A stretch of 64,000 nt of DNA. It comes from Actinostola sp. cb2023 (Eukaryota > Cnidaria > Anthozoa > Actiniaria > Actinostolidae). A model generated the notes under the pieces. That model saw only the letters and a program-made list of their open reading frames with translations. It was not told the origin of the DNA and made no database searches. The position numbers were made by a program, and so were the translations under genes. The stretch lies in NCBI GenBank assembly GCA_033675265.1, contig JAUJYZ010000783.1:1-64000 (forward strand), in the 5' to 3' direction. Every line of letters begins with the position of its first letter. Position 1 is the first letter of the stretch. Positions 11,357 to 22,304 of the stretch are shown here, in pieces.

Positions 11357-11447
11357 CAAAACTTTTTGTATCTTCAACATGAGTTTTATTACAAAACTGG
11401 GCAGTTTTGTAATAAAACTCAGGTTGAAGAAACAAAAAGTTTTGTCA
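11356..11447. repeat. ~43-bp-arm hairpin between the Helitron ORFs
   Basis: TGACAAAACTTTTTGT... is followed by a five-base loop and then the complement ending ACAAAAAGTTTTGTCA, with only a few mismatches. It lies immediately after the deubiquitinase stop. Probably a small foldback insertion. Confidence 0.75.
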
Positions 11448-11504
11448 TGAATTATCCAACCTACAAACCAACATTAGAACTATTTATGCTGTCTGTCAAT
11501 TGAA

Positions 11505-13880
11505 TTGAACAGTGAATTATTTGAACTTGTACCAGTTGAGTTTTATAATTCTGTAAAAAAAATTGAGAATAAATCATGTAAGAGAAAAAGGTCAGAGGAG
11601 ACTGAAAATCAAAAGCAGAAAAGGCTTGAAAAAGCTAGAGAGTACAATAAAAGAAAACTTTCAGAGGAAACTGAAACTGAAAAACAAACCAGGTTAAAAG
11701 TGCAAAAAGCATATCAAAAGAAAAACATTTCAGAGGAAACTGAAACTGAAAGACAAACCAGGTTAGAAGTGCAAAAAAGCATATAAAAAGGAAAATATTT
11801 CAAAGGAAACTGAAACTGAAAGACAAACCAGGTTAGAAGTGCAAAAAGCATATAAAAAGGAAAAGATTTCAAAGGAAACTGAAACTGAAAGACAAACCAG
11901 GTTAGAAAGGAAAAAAATCTGCCGTAAGACAAAAATCTCACAACAAACTGAAATTGAAAAACAAGTACGGCTAGACAAAAATAACAACTGCAAAAAAAGA
12001 AAATATTCACAGGAAAGAAAGACTAGACTTGAAAAATCTAGAGAAGAAATAATTATTTCTCAACAATGCTATTTGAGTGAATTTGATATTTTTAAACATG
12101 GCAAACTCCATGATCAAACTTGGGCAAAGTCCAACATTTCCAAATTTCACAACTCTATTGTGTATGTTGTGTGCCAATGTACTGTGTGTCATGAAGCATG
12201 GCCATTAAAATCTAAACCAAGGTCACCAGACACTTATGTCTGTTCAAGGTGTTCAAGGGATAAGAAAATCCCTAAGAAGTTTTCAGTTGGAAATTCAATG
12301 ATTCCATCTTCAGTCCCACCTGAACTACAGGGTTTGTCTCAAGTTGAAGAAATGTTAATCGCCCGTGCTCTCCCTATCATGAGAGTTTATATTAAACCTG
12401 GCGGTCAGAGAGGGTACTCTGGACATTGCATCAATTTACCACAAAATGTGAAAGAGCTTGCATCTTCATTGCCAAGGTATCCTAAGGACCTATCTGTGAT
12501 TATTGTGAAGGTCAAAGGTAGAGACAATACTTTTAAAGATGTGAAAGTACGAAGACAAAAAGTACAAAATGCTTTATTGTGACTCACACAAAATAATCCC
12601 CACTATATAGATGTACAAATAAATGTACAAGCATTAAATACCTTGCCTGACAATGATGTACCAGTAGATCTGTTGACTGTTGAGACAGAAGATGATATCA
12701 TAGACGAGACTGTTGAGCCTGATTTAGGTCCACCTACTGATAACCCCACTGACGATACAGTGTATGATGGATCTACTGATATGAGTAGTTTTTTACCTGT
12801 TGGTGAGCAACAGCAACAAGAGCTTGATGCTGTTAGAAGTCAGCTTTCAGCAGATGAGCCAATGTCATGGCCCTCGGTTGAGGATCAGCCATTAAATGAA
12901 TATCAAACGTCATATCTAGCTACTATGGCTTTTCCTACATTATTCCCTGATGGTAAAGGGGATCTAACCAATCAAGCATTATTAAGAGATGTACTCCTTC
13001 CAGAAAGAATTAAGCATCTTATAAAGTTTGCTGAAATATCAGATGGGAAGTGGATGTACCGCTTTGCTAGCCATCCCAGATTTTCATACTGGGCTTTTAA
13101 CATGATTCAGCGACAAAGAACACTGCAACAAAGTGGGATATTTTTGAAACAAAATCCTGGTGAAGCACATCTAACCATTGATGAGTTACGTAAAATGGCT
13201 GCAAGTAATAATTCAGCTGCATTAATGTCTAAAATATCTAAGTATGTTGTTAATATTGCTGGTACAAATGCTTACTGGCATAAGGTCAAAGAAGACCTCA
13301 AAGCTATAGTAACAAATGTTAGTACACCCACATTCGTTTTTACCTTTTCATCAGCTGATATGCATTGGCCAGAATTACATGCTCTCTTTGAAGAGAACAA
13401 TAATGGTGATATAAGCACTACTAGTGAAGAGAGACGTCAGAATGTTATCAACAATCCTCATGTTGTGGATTGGTTTTTCACTCAAAAACTAAGAGAGTTT
13501 TGTCAAATACTGGCTTTATGATACTCTTGATGGCAAATGGCATTGGTATAGATTTGAATACCAAGGTAGAGGTAGTATTCATTGTCACGGACTGCTAATT
13601 TGAACAATGACCCAGGAATGTGTCATCTCACTAAGACTGCTTTGAAAGGTTTCTTAGTTCAGAAGTATAAATATGAGCATGATGATGTTGATACAACAGA
13701 ATTAGACCAGGATATTGAAGCTGGTAATAAAGCTGCTCAAACAGCATGTCAGTATGTTGATTGGTTATTACCAACTGTAAACCCAAACCCACCAGATGAA
13801 GACATGTGGATTAGACCACAAGTACATCCATGTCAGAAATGTTATAAAGACATTCCTGATTATGAAAAAGATTCTGAAAA
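11505..13880 (+). pseudogene. Helitron Rep N-terminal region (Helitron_like_N, HUH), frameshifted
   Basis: Order: a basic coiled segment with 'SEETET...Q.RL' repeats (11580-11960), a CxxC-type segment (CTVCHEAW...CSRCSRDK) near 12178-12265, the linker '[14 protein letters not shown]' with 'NLPQNV', then the Helitron_like_N domain from about 12860 to 13500 ('[18 protein letters not shown]', '[15 protein letters not shown]'). Just past a frameshift, at 13565-13595, comes '[10 protein letters not shown]', whose H-C-H (codons 13580-13588) is the HUH metal site. 'NDPGMCHLTKTALKGF' follows after another shift. Homology ends near 13880, and the catalytic Tyr region and helicase are absent. Four or more frame breaks make it dead. 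Confidence 0.75.
11597..11960 (+). repeat. 69-bp (23-codon) tandem repeat in the Helitron ORF
   Basis: Repeat starts marked by GGAAACTGAAACTGA occur at 11666, 11735, 11805 and 11874, so the period is 69, 70 and 69 bp. More diverged units lie on each side. The single extra A in one unit (a 6-A run near 11775-11780) shifts the reading frame and ends the upstream ORF. The encoded repeat is charged and helix-prone, 'SEETETE.QTRL..QKAY'. Confidence 0.85.
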
Positions 13881-13938
13881 TTCGTTTTTTGCTCGTAAAT
13901 TCGAAATATATATTTTCAAGGAAAACAACCCATACCAA

Positions 13939-14157
13939 TCAAACAGGCAGATAGTAGACTTCACTCAGGCAAAGTTTCAAAAATCTTGATTTTGGGCCGA
14001 TTTCCCACTGTGCTCGAATCCTCTTGATAGGGAAAACAAGTTCAAGGCTGTCCAACAGGTATTCATTCAGCAAATCATTCTCAGAAGGAAGAATTAAATT
14101 GAGGACCTGATGAAAGGTATGGCAAGCCTCTCTCTTTTGTCCCTTCTTAAAGGCCAC
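13939..14157 (-). other. Unassigned minus-strand ORF overlapping the Helitron/HECT junction
   Basis: A 72-residue open frame with near-random composition. It contains 'EWEIGPKSRF'-like sequence (observed 'QWEIGPKSRFLKL') and 'LSEVYYLPV'. I recognise no family. It overlaps the proposed first HECT exon on the other strand, so at most one of the two is real. Confidence 0.15.
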
Positions 14158-14994
14158 TCGTGCACAACTACACTGGTGGTTATAAAGAAAACAGACGTGT
14201 CAATCTCGGCCAAAACTGTTCAAGATCTAATCATACTTGATGAAACCATTGAGATGTCTCTGACCAACAGTCAGAGAAGTGCAGTGGAGTATCTGAGGAA
14301 ATGTGTCAGCCAGTGTGGAGAGAATGATTCAGGTTAAATACTTAAAGAAAGTGCTTTTGTTTGTGTTTTGTACAGCACATGTATGGAATGCTGAACAATA
14401 AAACAGTGTATAGCGATACTTCAAACCAGAGATCGATTGGCTGTTGAAACAAAGCAACGTGTGAAAAGTTTTTGTGGAAATGGTTGGCACATTAACATCA
14501 CAATATTAATGTTTGTAAACATGAAGTATCGATATACTGTATTATCATATTAAATAATAATTCATGAGGAAAACACAATAGAAATCATAACCATGGCAGA
14601 TCTAGAGCCTGTATTTAACATATGTGCATATTATAAGTCCGATAAATATTGTATCTATTACTTACACATCAATACATCAGTGTTGTGATGACAAAAATTA
14701 AGAAAGTTATATTAATTTTTGTTGTTGTCAGGAAGCACTGTGCTACCTGAAGTTTGCATGACTCCCATACAAGCCTTTCTTCATTTTTGCATTGGTATTC
14801 CATACCTCCTATCCTTCCTCGATGGTAGAAAGATCCAGGTTGAGTTTTCTAGAGATCCAAAGGCAAGATATCCAAAAGCAAACACTTGCTTTTGGAAGCT
14901 TCAACTCCCCTTATGTCATACTTGCTATTCTAGTTTTGAGGAATGCTTCCACAAAGCTATTGAAATTGAGGGTAAAGGTTTCATGATCTGTTAG
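14110..14994 (+). pseudogene. HECT-type E3 ubiquitin ligase C-lobe fragment (two exons)
   Basis: The last exon (14732-14994) encodes a HECT C-lobe pattern: 'FLHFCIGIPYLL', 'IQVEFS', then 'YPKANTCFWKLQLP' with the catalytic-type Cys in 'NTC', ending 'AIEIEGKGF'. In HECT ligases this Cys takes ubiquitin from the E2. The acceptor at 14730-14731 is in phase 1 and matches a donor at 14333 that closes an upstream helical exon (about 14110-14332, 'QRSAVEYLRKCVSQCGENDS'). The N-lobe is absent, so it is a truncated copy. It resembles the multicopy HECT proteins of corals and lies 3 kb upstream of a second, fuller copy. The upstream exon is less certain. Confidence 0.55.
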
Positions 14995-15187
14995 TTACAG
15001 TATATAGATCCCTGTTCAACTACAGTACACTTCAATGTGCATGTAGATTGTAGTATGTTGCAAAGATAACATTCAGAGACTTTTACCATTCGACTTAGCA
15101 AAATGACCATTGAAGAGATGACTCCAGTTTTATACAAGGGTCAGTAGCACAGCATTTCCAGGACTTTTCAAATATTTGTGTTTTCAG
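14995..15187. other. Short intergenic stretch before the TTAA element
   Basis: No coding signal. It ends at the TTAA target site 15188-15191. Confidence 0.5.
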
Positions 15188-15237
15188 TTAAAGGGGCAGT
15201 ATCACGGTTATGCGCATGTGCGAGCTTTGAAAGTTTC

Positions 15238-16112
15238 ATGCTGATCTCAAGTAATGTTTTTGAGGGTTTTGTCGAGTCTATTGAGGTCTATGACCGGGAT
15301 TTGATTCACGCGTGTTTTGATCTTTCGTTCATAAATGTGATAAGCTTACTTCACATATAAACTTTTGATAATGATACTCATTGCAGCAATCCACCTCGAC
15401 AACAAGATGTGTATGCAAAGGTGTCTGTTCTCGGAAAGACGGGAACGTGAGGAAAGGTTGCCCGTGTAAAATGCAAGCGACGTTTTGTACGGCTTCTTGC
15501 AAATGTGGCTCCCAAAACAAGCCCTGTCAGAACAAGGTATATATTCTTTATCTATTCACTTTGCTCTGAATCACAAGAAACACTTTTGTGAATAATAATT
15601 ATTATCTCATGTTGTCTCTTTCGATCGAAGGAAGACTACACAAGGCCACCCAGGACTACAAGAAACAACACTGAACGCGCTAGTAGACAAACAAGAACAT
15701 CAAGCATTCGGCCTAACATGCAGCACAATTCTAGTGCCAGCCGGCTATCAGAATTTGATGAATGTAACCGGGAAAACCAAGCTGTAAAGGTGTGATGGAT
15801 ACTAAGACTTATATATTTGATATTACAAGTACAATTTTGAATACATTGGCAGATACTTGTGTGTGTTGATCACTTTTGACCGAAGCAAAATAGTAAGCTT
15901 ATATTTTGTTATTATAGTGAATGGAAAAGAGAAAACTTTGTGGTATAGTTCGGTAGTGTTTATATACTGTGCATATATTTTTGTAACAACTATTTTCTCT
16001 ATAGAACTTGATTATCAATATGGACGAAGATAAACTAAGACTGCTGGCTATCCGAACAAGAGAAGATGACCAGCGAAATCGGAATCATTGGAAAACAACC
16101 CAAGACCTTTGA
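15238..16112 (+). CDS. Small Cys-rich (CXC-like) protein, four exons, function unknown
   Basis: Proposed exons are 15238-15285 (ATG start, weak donor), 15387-15536, 15631-15789 and 16005-16112, all joining in phase 0, giving about 138 residues. Exon 2 holds the Cys array 'RCVCKGVCSRK', 'KGCPCKMQATFC', 'CKCGSQNKPCQNK'. This resembles CXC/tesmin-type zinc or DNA-binding repeats but I do not recognise it as a named family. Exon 3 is polar and Arg/Ser/Thr-rich. Exon 4 is charged and helical ('MDEDKLRLLAIRTREDDQR'). A second locus (44636-45103) has the same three-exon order with matching intron phases. It lies wholly inside a TTAA element, so it may be a transposon accessory protein. Exon 1 is the weakest part. 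Confidence 0.5.
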
Positions 16113-16275
16113 GTTCTCTCCAAGTGGCTAGGATGCGCTTTGTTAGCCAAATCCTTGAATGTTTAATTCTCCAAATTTCCCTGTTTAGCTTCTGCACATC
16201 TACGGCCGATTGTGATGGTCCAGACGGCGGCCTTCCTCGGCGCTTTTCCATCAAAAACTCGTTATACTGTATCAC
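16048..16275 (-). CDS. Basic helical ORF, antisense partner of the Cys-rich gene
   Basis: A 75-residue minus-strand frame with 'KRRGRPPSGPS' (AT-hook-like RGRPP) followed by a helical 'IWLTKRILATWRELKGLG' and 'SNDSDFAGHLL'. A similar arrangement ('GGRRSGSGRRR', 'YLWLSAAVSTSW', 'HTDDSFALHLL') is found in the minus-strand ORF 48387-48737 near the second Cys-rich locus. This suggests a conserved short DNA-binding-type protein. It overlaps the last exon of the Cys-rich gene, convergently. Function unknown. Confidence 0.4.
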   Translation of the reverse strand: MIQYNEFLMEKRRGRPPSGPSQSAVDVQKLNREIWRIKHSRIWLTKRILATWRELKGLGLFSNDSDFAGHLLLFG

Positions 16276-16455
16276 TTACAATTACTTTTCAAGAATATAT
16301 AAAAGAGAACTATGGATGGTTTCGATAATCGAAGATTTTCAAGGATTTTGGAGATGATAGCTTTCTACCCGTAGAACGATTTAGCAATGGCCCGGATAGT
16401 TTATTCTGGAGCCTGTTGGCGGCGCATGCGCATAACCGTGACACTGCTCCTTTAA

Positions 16456-16794
16456 ACCCCAGTCAAACCTCAATGCAACCTCAAGTCCATGCAAGTTTGT
16501 CGTTTGACTGCTAACTTGTAGGGACTTGCATCGACTTGCAGCAAGTTTGAACACGCTCAAATTCGAGTGCAAGTCCATGCATGTTTTTTTTACCGTTTAC
16601 TGGCAAACACAAGTTGATGCAAGTCTCTTCGCAAGTCAGCTGACAAAATAAGTCAATCAGATTCACCATTATGTGCGCGGTTTAGCCTGGAACTAGTTGA
16701 TGCATTCAAACTTGCATCTACCGTTTGACCGACTTCATTCAAGTTACTGCCAGTCAAAACTTGCATGGACTTGCATTCACGTTTGACTGGGGCT
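16456..16794. mobile_element. 339-bp TTAA MITE
   Basis: It is bounded by TTAA at 16452-16455 and 16795-16798. The ends are ACCCCAGTCAAAC on the left and GTTTGACTGGGGCT on the right. The interior repeats CAAGTCCATGCAAG-type words in both orientations, giving a multi-palindromic structure. It shares its left TTAA with the right end of the neighbouring 1.26-kb element. No coding content. Piggybac/Kolobok-type target preference is inferred from TTAA. Confidence 0.85.
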
Positions 16795-16798
16795 TTAA

Positions 16799-17750
16799 CC
16801 AAAATATTTGATTATTGTCTCAGTCATCTCAGTTGCAACATTCATTTCACGTTTCTATTAATAGTTTATATTCCATGTTATTTGATAGTTGAGGTAACAT
16901 CAATTAGTATATTTAAAAAGTTGTTACAGTTATATAATAAGCTACAGTTATAAAATGGATATGTGAAAGTGATTATTCACTTAACGATACTGCATCAGGT
17001 TGACAATAAAATTGGGTAGAGGGCTGGGACTGAATTTAATACTAAGAGTAAGTTGCATTCGAGTGGTACTATAGTTGGTCTCCAGTTCATCACGTAATCG
17101 TCTCAGAGTCATAGAATAATAAAGTCCCTCTAAGTTACCCCATAAACCTTCGAAAAGCACCTGTGTTACACATTCACTAAATTGCTCTATTTCATTATCC
17201 AGTTATGAAGAACATGTTACTGATATAAAAGAGCTTGTAGCCATGTATTGCAGCTTAGACCAATCATTGAGTATGTGAGCGTGATCTGTGTTTATTTTAC
17301 CAGAGTGTTGACCAGGACTTTCGAGTGCACGTGATCAGTGTGATGTTTGGATAAAGGCAAAATCTGTCATCGTTGTCCTATACGAAATGTCACTTTCGAA
17401 CTACGATAATTGGAAGACGAGAGGACAATGGTATCTAGGATTGTTGCCTACCCTGGGCTTTTTGGGTTGGAGGGATTTTTTTGTTAATGATTTAACTTGG
17501 GGATATCATGTTCGCGTCAGTCAGTTCGCTACGTACATACATACATACATAGTTTATTTGTTCTGCAGGTTTGTTTACAATGACGCAAGACTTAAGTCCT
17601 GATGTGGACATGCCTATCTACCTATCTAAGGAGTAAAATTGATAATTTATTTAACATTTGAACCCGTATGGCCGGTCGCTATATTACACGACGGTTAGGA
17701 TTTTAGAAGACGGCTAACACGATGGTTAGGATTTTAAAAGACACTAATAA
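16799..17750. other. Intergenic upstream of the HECT gene
   Basis: No supported gene. It contains a short ACAT microsatellite near 17534-17551 and a 31-bp duplication (GGTTAGGATTTTA unit) at about 17684-17742, just before the proposed HECT start. The promoter is not recognisable. Confidence 0.5.
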
Positions 17751-20700
17751 ATGGCTGTTTTAGCAGAATGTTTGAATTCATTGCAAGAGAGGAATCGATC
17801 GATTTACAGGGAACTCCAGGTAACTCATAATCATTCTCTCTTTAATTTGCATGTAATTTGTAAAAGAACATAAATGAATATTATCCTATCGCCTGTGATC
17901 GAACATATATTGGAAGGGCAATTTATCGAACATATATTACACGATTTTATCAAACAGCAATTTTAGAAATATATTTATTGGTGTTTAATAATAATAATAA
18001 GTTTTATTTTTATAGCGCTAATTCCGTAAAGTCCATTAGCGCTTTACAAGTAATTATAATTACTGGGATAAATTAAAAATTAATTTATAAATATCTGATT
18101 GGATAAACGTCTGAATCAAAGATTTATTGCAATTAGCAATAATTTTAGCCCACTTCAAGCAATTTTGATGAGCCCTTTCAAACTGTACGTGTTAATGAAT
18201 GAAACCTCTTTAATGCTGAATATTGACCTACACCTTCTCTATGAATGGAGATAAAGTACACAAATCACAAAACAACACATATGCAATGAATATGAAAATT
18301 ATCACACTTAAAGTCTGATATGTTATTTCCTTAGGTCATAAGCCCCAAGGTAGCTTGCCTAAACGGTCTTGAAAACATTCCCATGGATGAAGTGAAAAGA
18401 CATCAGGAAACATGTCAAGGTGGAAGTTCAAAAATGGGTAGGTACTTATGTAGGTATGTACAGTTGTAGCTTCGGTAGGGGCAATGCAAATTGACACATC
18501 TCAAACTATTTATTTTAATGCCTACATGTAGATTAATTGTTTTGCACTATTCGTTAGGGCTGAAGTCATATTTACCCCTGTAAAACATTGGTTTACATGC
18601 TGTGTGTTTGCACTTCATTGAACAAAATGCTATGGCTACAATATGTACACATTTAGAGTAATTCATGATGGGTCTAATATTAATAATAATAAATAATATC
18701 TCAACATTCATTTTCCAATTTGTTTTAGTACCAATCAGTACCAATCAGTACCAATAGCAGATATATTTTTATAACACTTGTCATTGTTGCAAACAGGGTA
18801 GCAAAGGGGTTACGCGTGACACATGACTTGACCAAAAATGGAGCGTGAATCGTGAAATTCATAAAAATTCGAGCATGATGTGTGAATATATGTTTCAACG
18901 TGATGCGTGATTGTCCCTTTTGACCAACTGTCATTCGTGATTTACCACTGTTATGCTCTGTGAAACATCATAATTGACCAGACAAAACTATGATTTCTTT
19001 ATTATCCGTGATGCGTGAATTTACAAAAAAATGGCGTGTGAAACGTGATCATGACCCCCCTGTGCTACCCTGTGCAGACCATTAAAATCTTGCTAAACGG
19101 TTATGCAAATAATAATAATAATTTATTTCTAGTACATTCCAAAACTGATCTTAATGCAAAATACTACATGAAAATCTGGCTGTAAACACCCTATCCCCTG
19201 GTCTCATCTCAGATCTCTCCTGAAACCCTTCCAACACTAAAAGATGTCATGCTGTCACACAAAGAAAGTTTACATCTCATTGGTACAGAAAGGATATCTG
19301 TTGTCAGAGATGATATATGGAGGGAATGCATTGCCATCTTCAAAAAAAACAAATTTGAAGTTGGAGCTGCCCCTAGAGTAACATTTCAAGGAGAAAGAGG
19401 CATAGATGGGGGAGGACTGAGTAAAGAATTTGGGACATGATTGCGTGAAAAGATTCTCCTCAGAAGTGAATCTATTTGAAGGTTTGGAAGACAGAAAACT
19501 ACCAATATACTCCATAGAAGCCATCCAAGCACGTCTATTCCTTCTGGTTGGCAAAATGGTCGCCTATCTCATTGTACACCTGGACATTGGAGTTCCTTGC
19601 CCCTGTGTATATGAATACATCACAAGCAATTATTTTGATGAAGCTGCCAACCACTGCAGACTGGAAGATATTTGTGATTATGAAATGAGAGAGGTTATAG
19701 ATAAGGTATGTTCAAAATCTATGTTGATATCACTGTTTCAAAAAAGGTTGTCGACCTTGACAACCTTAATTAAGTTGTTGTTGGTGAGTCATAAGATGCT
19801 GCTCGTGCATGTAAGTAAAATCTTGAGAGAAATCTTGAAGAAAATATCAGAACATATTTTCAGCTTTTATACATGCATTTAATCTACCATACATGTACAT
19901 ACATGCACAGCATTCAAAACTTAAAGTTAATACAAGTATAATCATGTCTGTTGTGTAATGCAAATTCTATTTTTAAGGTTAACAAGAGTACATCGAACGA
20001 AGAACTCGAAGAACTCAAACTTGACAGTGTATTGATTGACAACTTGGTAAATGCTGGCTGGTTACAAGACCTGAATGTTAGTAACAAGAATTTGGCCATG
20101 CAGACCTTAATGGAATATTTTGTATTAAAAAAGAGAAAGGAGCCTCTCAAACAATTTTCCAAAGGCCTGAGCACCCTTGGAGTTTCATCACTAATAAAAT
20201 CACATCCTCGGCTGATGGAACACTACTTTACTGCATCAAACGCAAGACTCACAAGTGGTGATGTCATTGGTCTGTTCTTAGTATCAAAGGATATGGAAGC
20301 TGATGGAACTTCAGAAAGGGCTTGAACACTACTTTACTGCATTAAACGCAAGACTCACAAGTGGTGATGTCATTGGTCTGTTCTTAGTATCAAAGGATAT
20401 GGAAGCAAATGGGACTTCAGAAAGGGCTTATGGGTTTCTACTCAAGTCCATCAAGAAGTTAGAAGAAGGTTAGTTTGTTTTTGCAAGTGTGAAAGAAATA
20501 CAATTCACAAAAGTAGAAATGTCTTATATTGTAACTGCTAAAATGAAATACAAGCTCAAACCATTATTTTTATATTTTCATTTTCACTTCTTTAGATCAA
20601 GGGGCCATTGGATTACAGAAACTGCTCAAGTTCATGACAGGTCTGTCACCAATTCCCCCACTTGGTATGGAGAAAGAAATTCAGCTAGATTTTGTTGACT

Positions 20701-20831
20701 ATGCTTCTTCATTTTTTATGGAAACTTGTGCATTGGTCCTCATAGTACCAACCATACTTGGAGATCTCCAGTCCTTCATGATTAAAGTACTAGAGGTATG
20801 TGAAAATTGTGCAGGTTTTGGAAGTGTGTAA
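17751..20831 (+). pseudogene. HECT-domain E3 ubiquitin ligase-like gene, spliced, frame broken
   Basis: Exons seen: 17751-17819 (start 'MAVLAECLNSLQERN'), 18335-18437 (CxxL...H...C finger-like, 'DEVKRHQETCQ'), 19213-19705, 19978-20468 and 20596-20831. The third exon holds the HECT N-lobe start ('RVTFQGERGIDGGGLSKEFG'). After a 1-nt shift near 19435 it continues as 'LFEGLEDRKLPIYS', 'LVGKMVAYLIVH'. The last exon holds the C-lobe: 'FMTGLSPIPPLG' and 'ETCALVLIVPT' with the catalytic-type Cys, ending 'GFGSV'. HECT ligases transfer ubiquitin through this Cys. The join between exons 2 and 3 does not keep phase, so an exon may be missing. Besides the shift at 19435, a 106-bp tandem duplication (20218-20429) breaks the frame. 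The multicopy coral HECT/G2E3-like family is the closest match I know. Confidence 0.65.
20218..20429 (+). repeat. 106-bp tandem duplication inside the HECT exon
   Basis: GAACACTACTTTACTGCAT begins at 20218 and again at 20324, and the two copies differ at only a few sites (for example CATCAAACG/CATTAAACG). As 106 is not a multiple of three, the reading frame is lost between copies. The second copy continues into the correct frame. Confidence 0.95.
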
Positions 20832-21595
20832 TTTGAACAGATACATGTACATGTACTGTAAGTGACTGATGTTATGGTTACTATGCAGTTATTTGTAAAC
20901 GTTGTTTTGTTTATGGATTTTTAGTGTACCATATTAGATTGCTAAAACAACATATTGTCATGATTAAGATTACTTTACAACATGTAAAGAGGATTTCCTG
21001 ATGTCATGATATCAGAAATGGTCATCCAATGTACATGTACCAACTGTCAATGATTAAAAATACATCACTTTACATGAGGAAGCTTTACTTATTGTTCCGA
21101 AAGTTATCAGAAATAAGGCTATTAAAAGGTTATACATGTGATGTGTGATGTGTGATGTGATGTGTTTTCATTGATTGTCACTATCTAATGGTCAACCTTA
21201 TTACATTATTAGAAGTCCAAACTGTATCTTGTTAAAGTTAAAGTTACATTCAAGAGTTTTATTGTTGGAAATGAAATTTAAATTGTTTCAAAATAAAGGT
21301 TTTCAAAGCTGTTACAAGTTCAATTTGAGTCCAAGTATTCACAGTTGTAGGCCCCACTTGGACTCAAATTTAAATTGTTTTATCATGCTACTGAAGGACA
21401 ACTTCATATTATTACATTTGCAGCTTGTTGAACAAACATTTGAATTACATGGATGCATAAATAAAAATCAATAAAAATGTTTTTTAGAAGTTACAATTTA
21501 CACACTATGTAGGCGCGGATGACCGTTTTCCGAACCAGCTGTTTTTGTATCTTTAAACAAATTTTTAATAATAAATTTAACATTCAAGAGAGCTA
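20832..21595. other. Intergenic between HECT pseudogene and pogo-like MITE
   Basis: AT-rich, without a supported gene. A short imperfect inverted repeat (AAGTTCAATTTGAGTCCAAGT / ACTTGGACTCAAATTTAAATT) lies near 21316-21376. Confidence 0.5.
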
Positions 21596-21754
21596 CAGTA
21601 GACTCCCGCTATCTCGAATCCCCCACTATCCCGAACTAAAACCTGTTCTCTTTGGATGTGCTTTTCAGCCATTTACTACTGCCTATCTCAAACCCCTGCT
21701 ATCTCGAACAATTTTTCGTTCCCCTTGAGTGTTCGAGATAGCGGGAGTGTACTG
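21596..21754. mobile_element. 159-bp pogo/Tigger-like MITE (TA target)
   Basis: TA dinucleotides flank CAGTAGACTCCCGCTATCTCG on the left and the complement CGAGATAGCGGGAGTGTACTG on the right. CAGT... ends with TA duplication are typical of Tc1/mariner-pogo MITEs. Internal sequence repeats the CTATCTCGAA word. Non-coding. Confidence 0.85.
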
Positions 21755-21862
21755 TATATTACTGCTACTTTGAGAATTTTGACCGTTTTCCGGAAATCGA
21801 TGTAAACCGGACTGGATCCATAAACCATGCCTGCTATGTGATATTTATATGACATTCCTAGT

Positions 21863-22079
21863 TGTTCACGCCGAAACGGAGACTGAAATCTACAACGTTT
21901 ATTTGTTATTGTATATTGTCTAGTTTTAATTAGCGAGCGTGCACGTCAGCACGTACGAAGTCAGCGGTCGGCGATAAAAGTTAGTGTGTACAAGCTTCGC
22001 GTCGTGATTGTACCAGATTAAAGCTTTGAGTTTGTACTGATCGTTTTCGTCGTAAATCGGGGTCGTTTCCCCCGGAACA
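21863..22079 (+). repeat. 5' LTR of the BEL/Pao element
   Basis: 217 bp, starts TGTTCACGCCGAAACGG and ends CCCCCGGAACA. Same length and apparently the same sequence as 28094-28310. Confidence 0.95.
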
Positions 22080-22081
22080 TT

Positions 22082-22099
22082 TGGTAGCAGAGCGAGGTT
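22082..22099 (+). other. Putative tRNA primer-binding site
   Basis: TGGTAGCAGAGCGAGG lies two bases after the 5' LTR. TGG matches the CCA end of tRNAs. The specific tRNA is not identified. Confidence 0.6.
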
Positions 22100-22304
22100 T
22101 ACGTAAGTAATATGATGAGTGACTTATTGGATCGTTTCATCGTTCAATACTACGGAGAAATCGTGTTGAAATGGAAGGCCAACGTCTCGTCAAAACTCGC
22201 CATGTGCAATATGTAAATGAAGATAACTTTCCAGTAGCTGTGGGAACGTTCGTAAACCCGATGACTCTCCGAAGAGCCCAAAGCTCTGGAACCCTGGAAA
22301 GGAA

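Larger units (their letters stand above)
5644..13880 (+). mobile_element. Decayed Helitron with deubiquitinase-like ORF and Rep region, nested insertion inside
   Basis: Ignoring the 4.9-kb insertion, the order is: Cys-protease (deubiquitinase-like) domain, basic 23-residue repeats, Zn-binding segment, Helitron_like_N domain with the HUH motif. Animal Helitrons often carry extra protease domains (OTU or other DUB types) with the Rep. The Rep region stops matching after the '...HPC.KCYKDIPDYEKD' segment near 13870, before the second catalytic region, and no PIF1-type helicase follows, so the 3' part is lost. Frameshifts occur near 11776, 12582, 13510 and 13588. Exact Helitron termini (5' TC, 3' hairpin-CTRR) were not located. 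Confidence 0.7.
15192..16451. mobile_element. 1.26-kb TTAA DNA element carrying two small ORFs
   Basis: TTAA target duplications lie at 15188-15191 and 16452-16455. The left end AGGGGCAGTATCACGGTTATG and right end CATAACCGTGACACTGCTCCT are inverted repeats of about 35 bp including a GCGCATGYGC palindrome. TTAA targets are used by piggyBac and Kolobok elements. The element carries a four-exon Cys-rich gene on the plus strand and a basic ORF on the minus strand, but no transposase. It may be a non-autonomous element that captured, or co-evolved with, this gene pair. Confidence 0.8.

Noticed and set aside
11714..12010. Minus-strand ORF with repeated Phe/Ser/Val segments
   Set aside because: Antisense of the 69-bp Helitron repeat.
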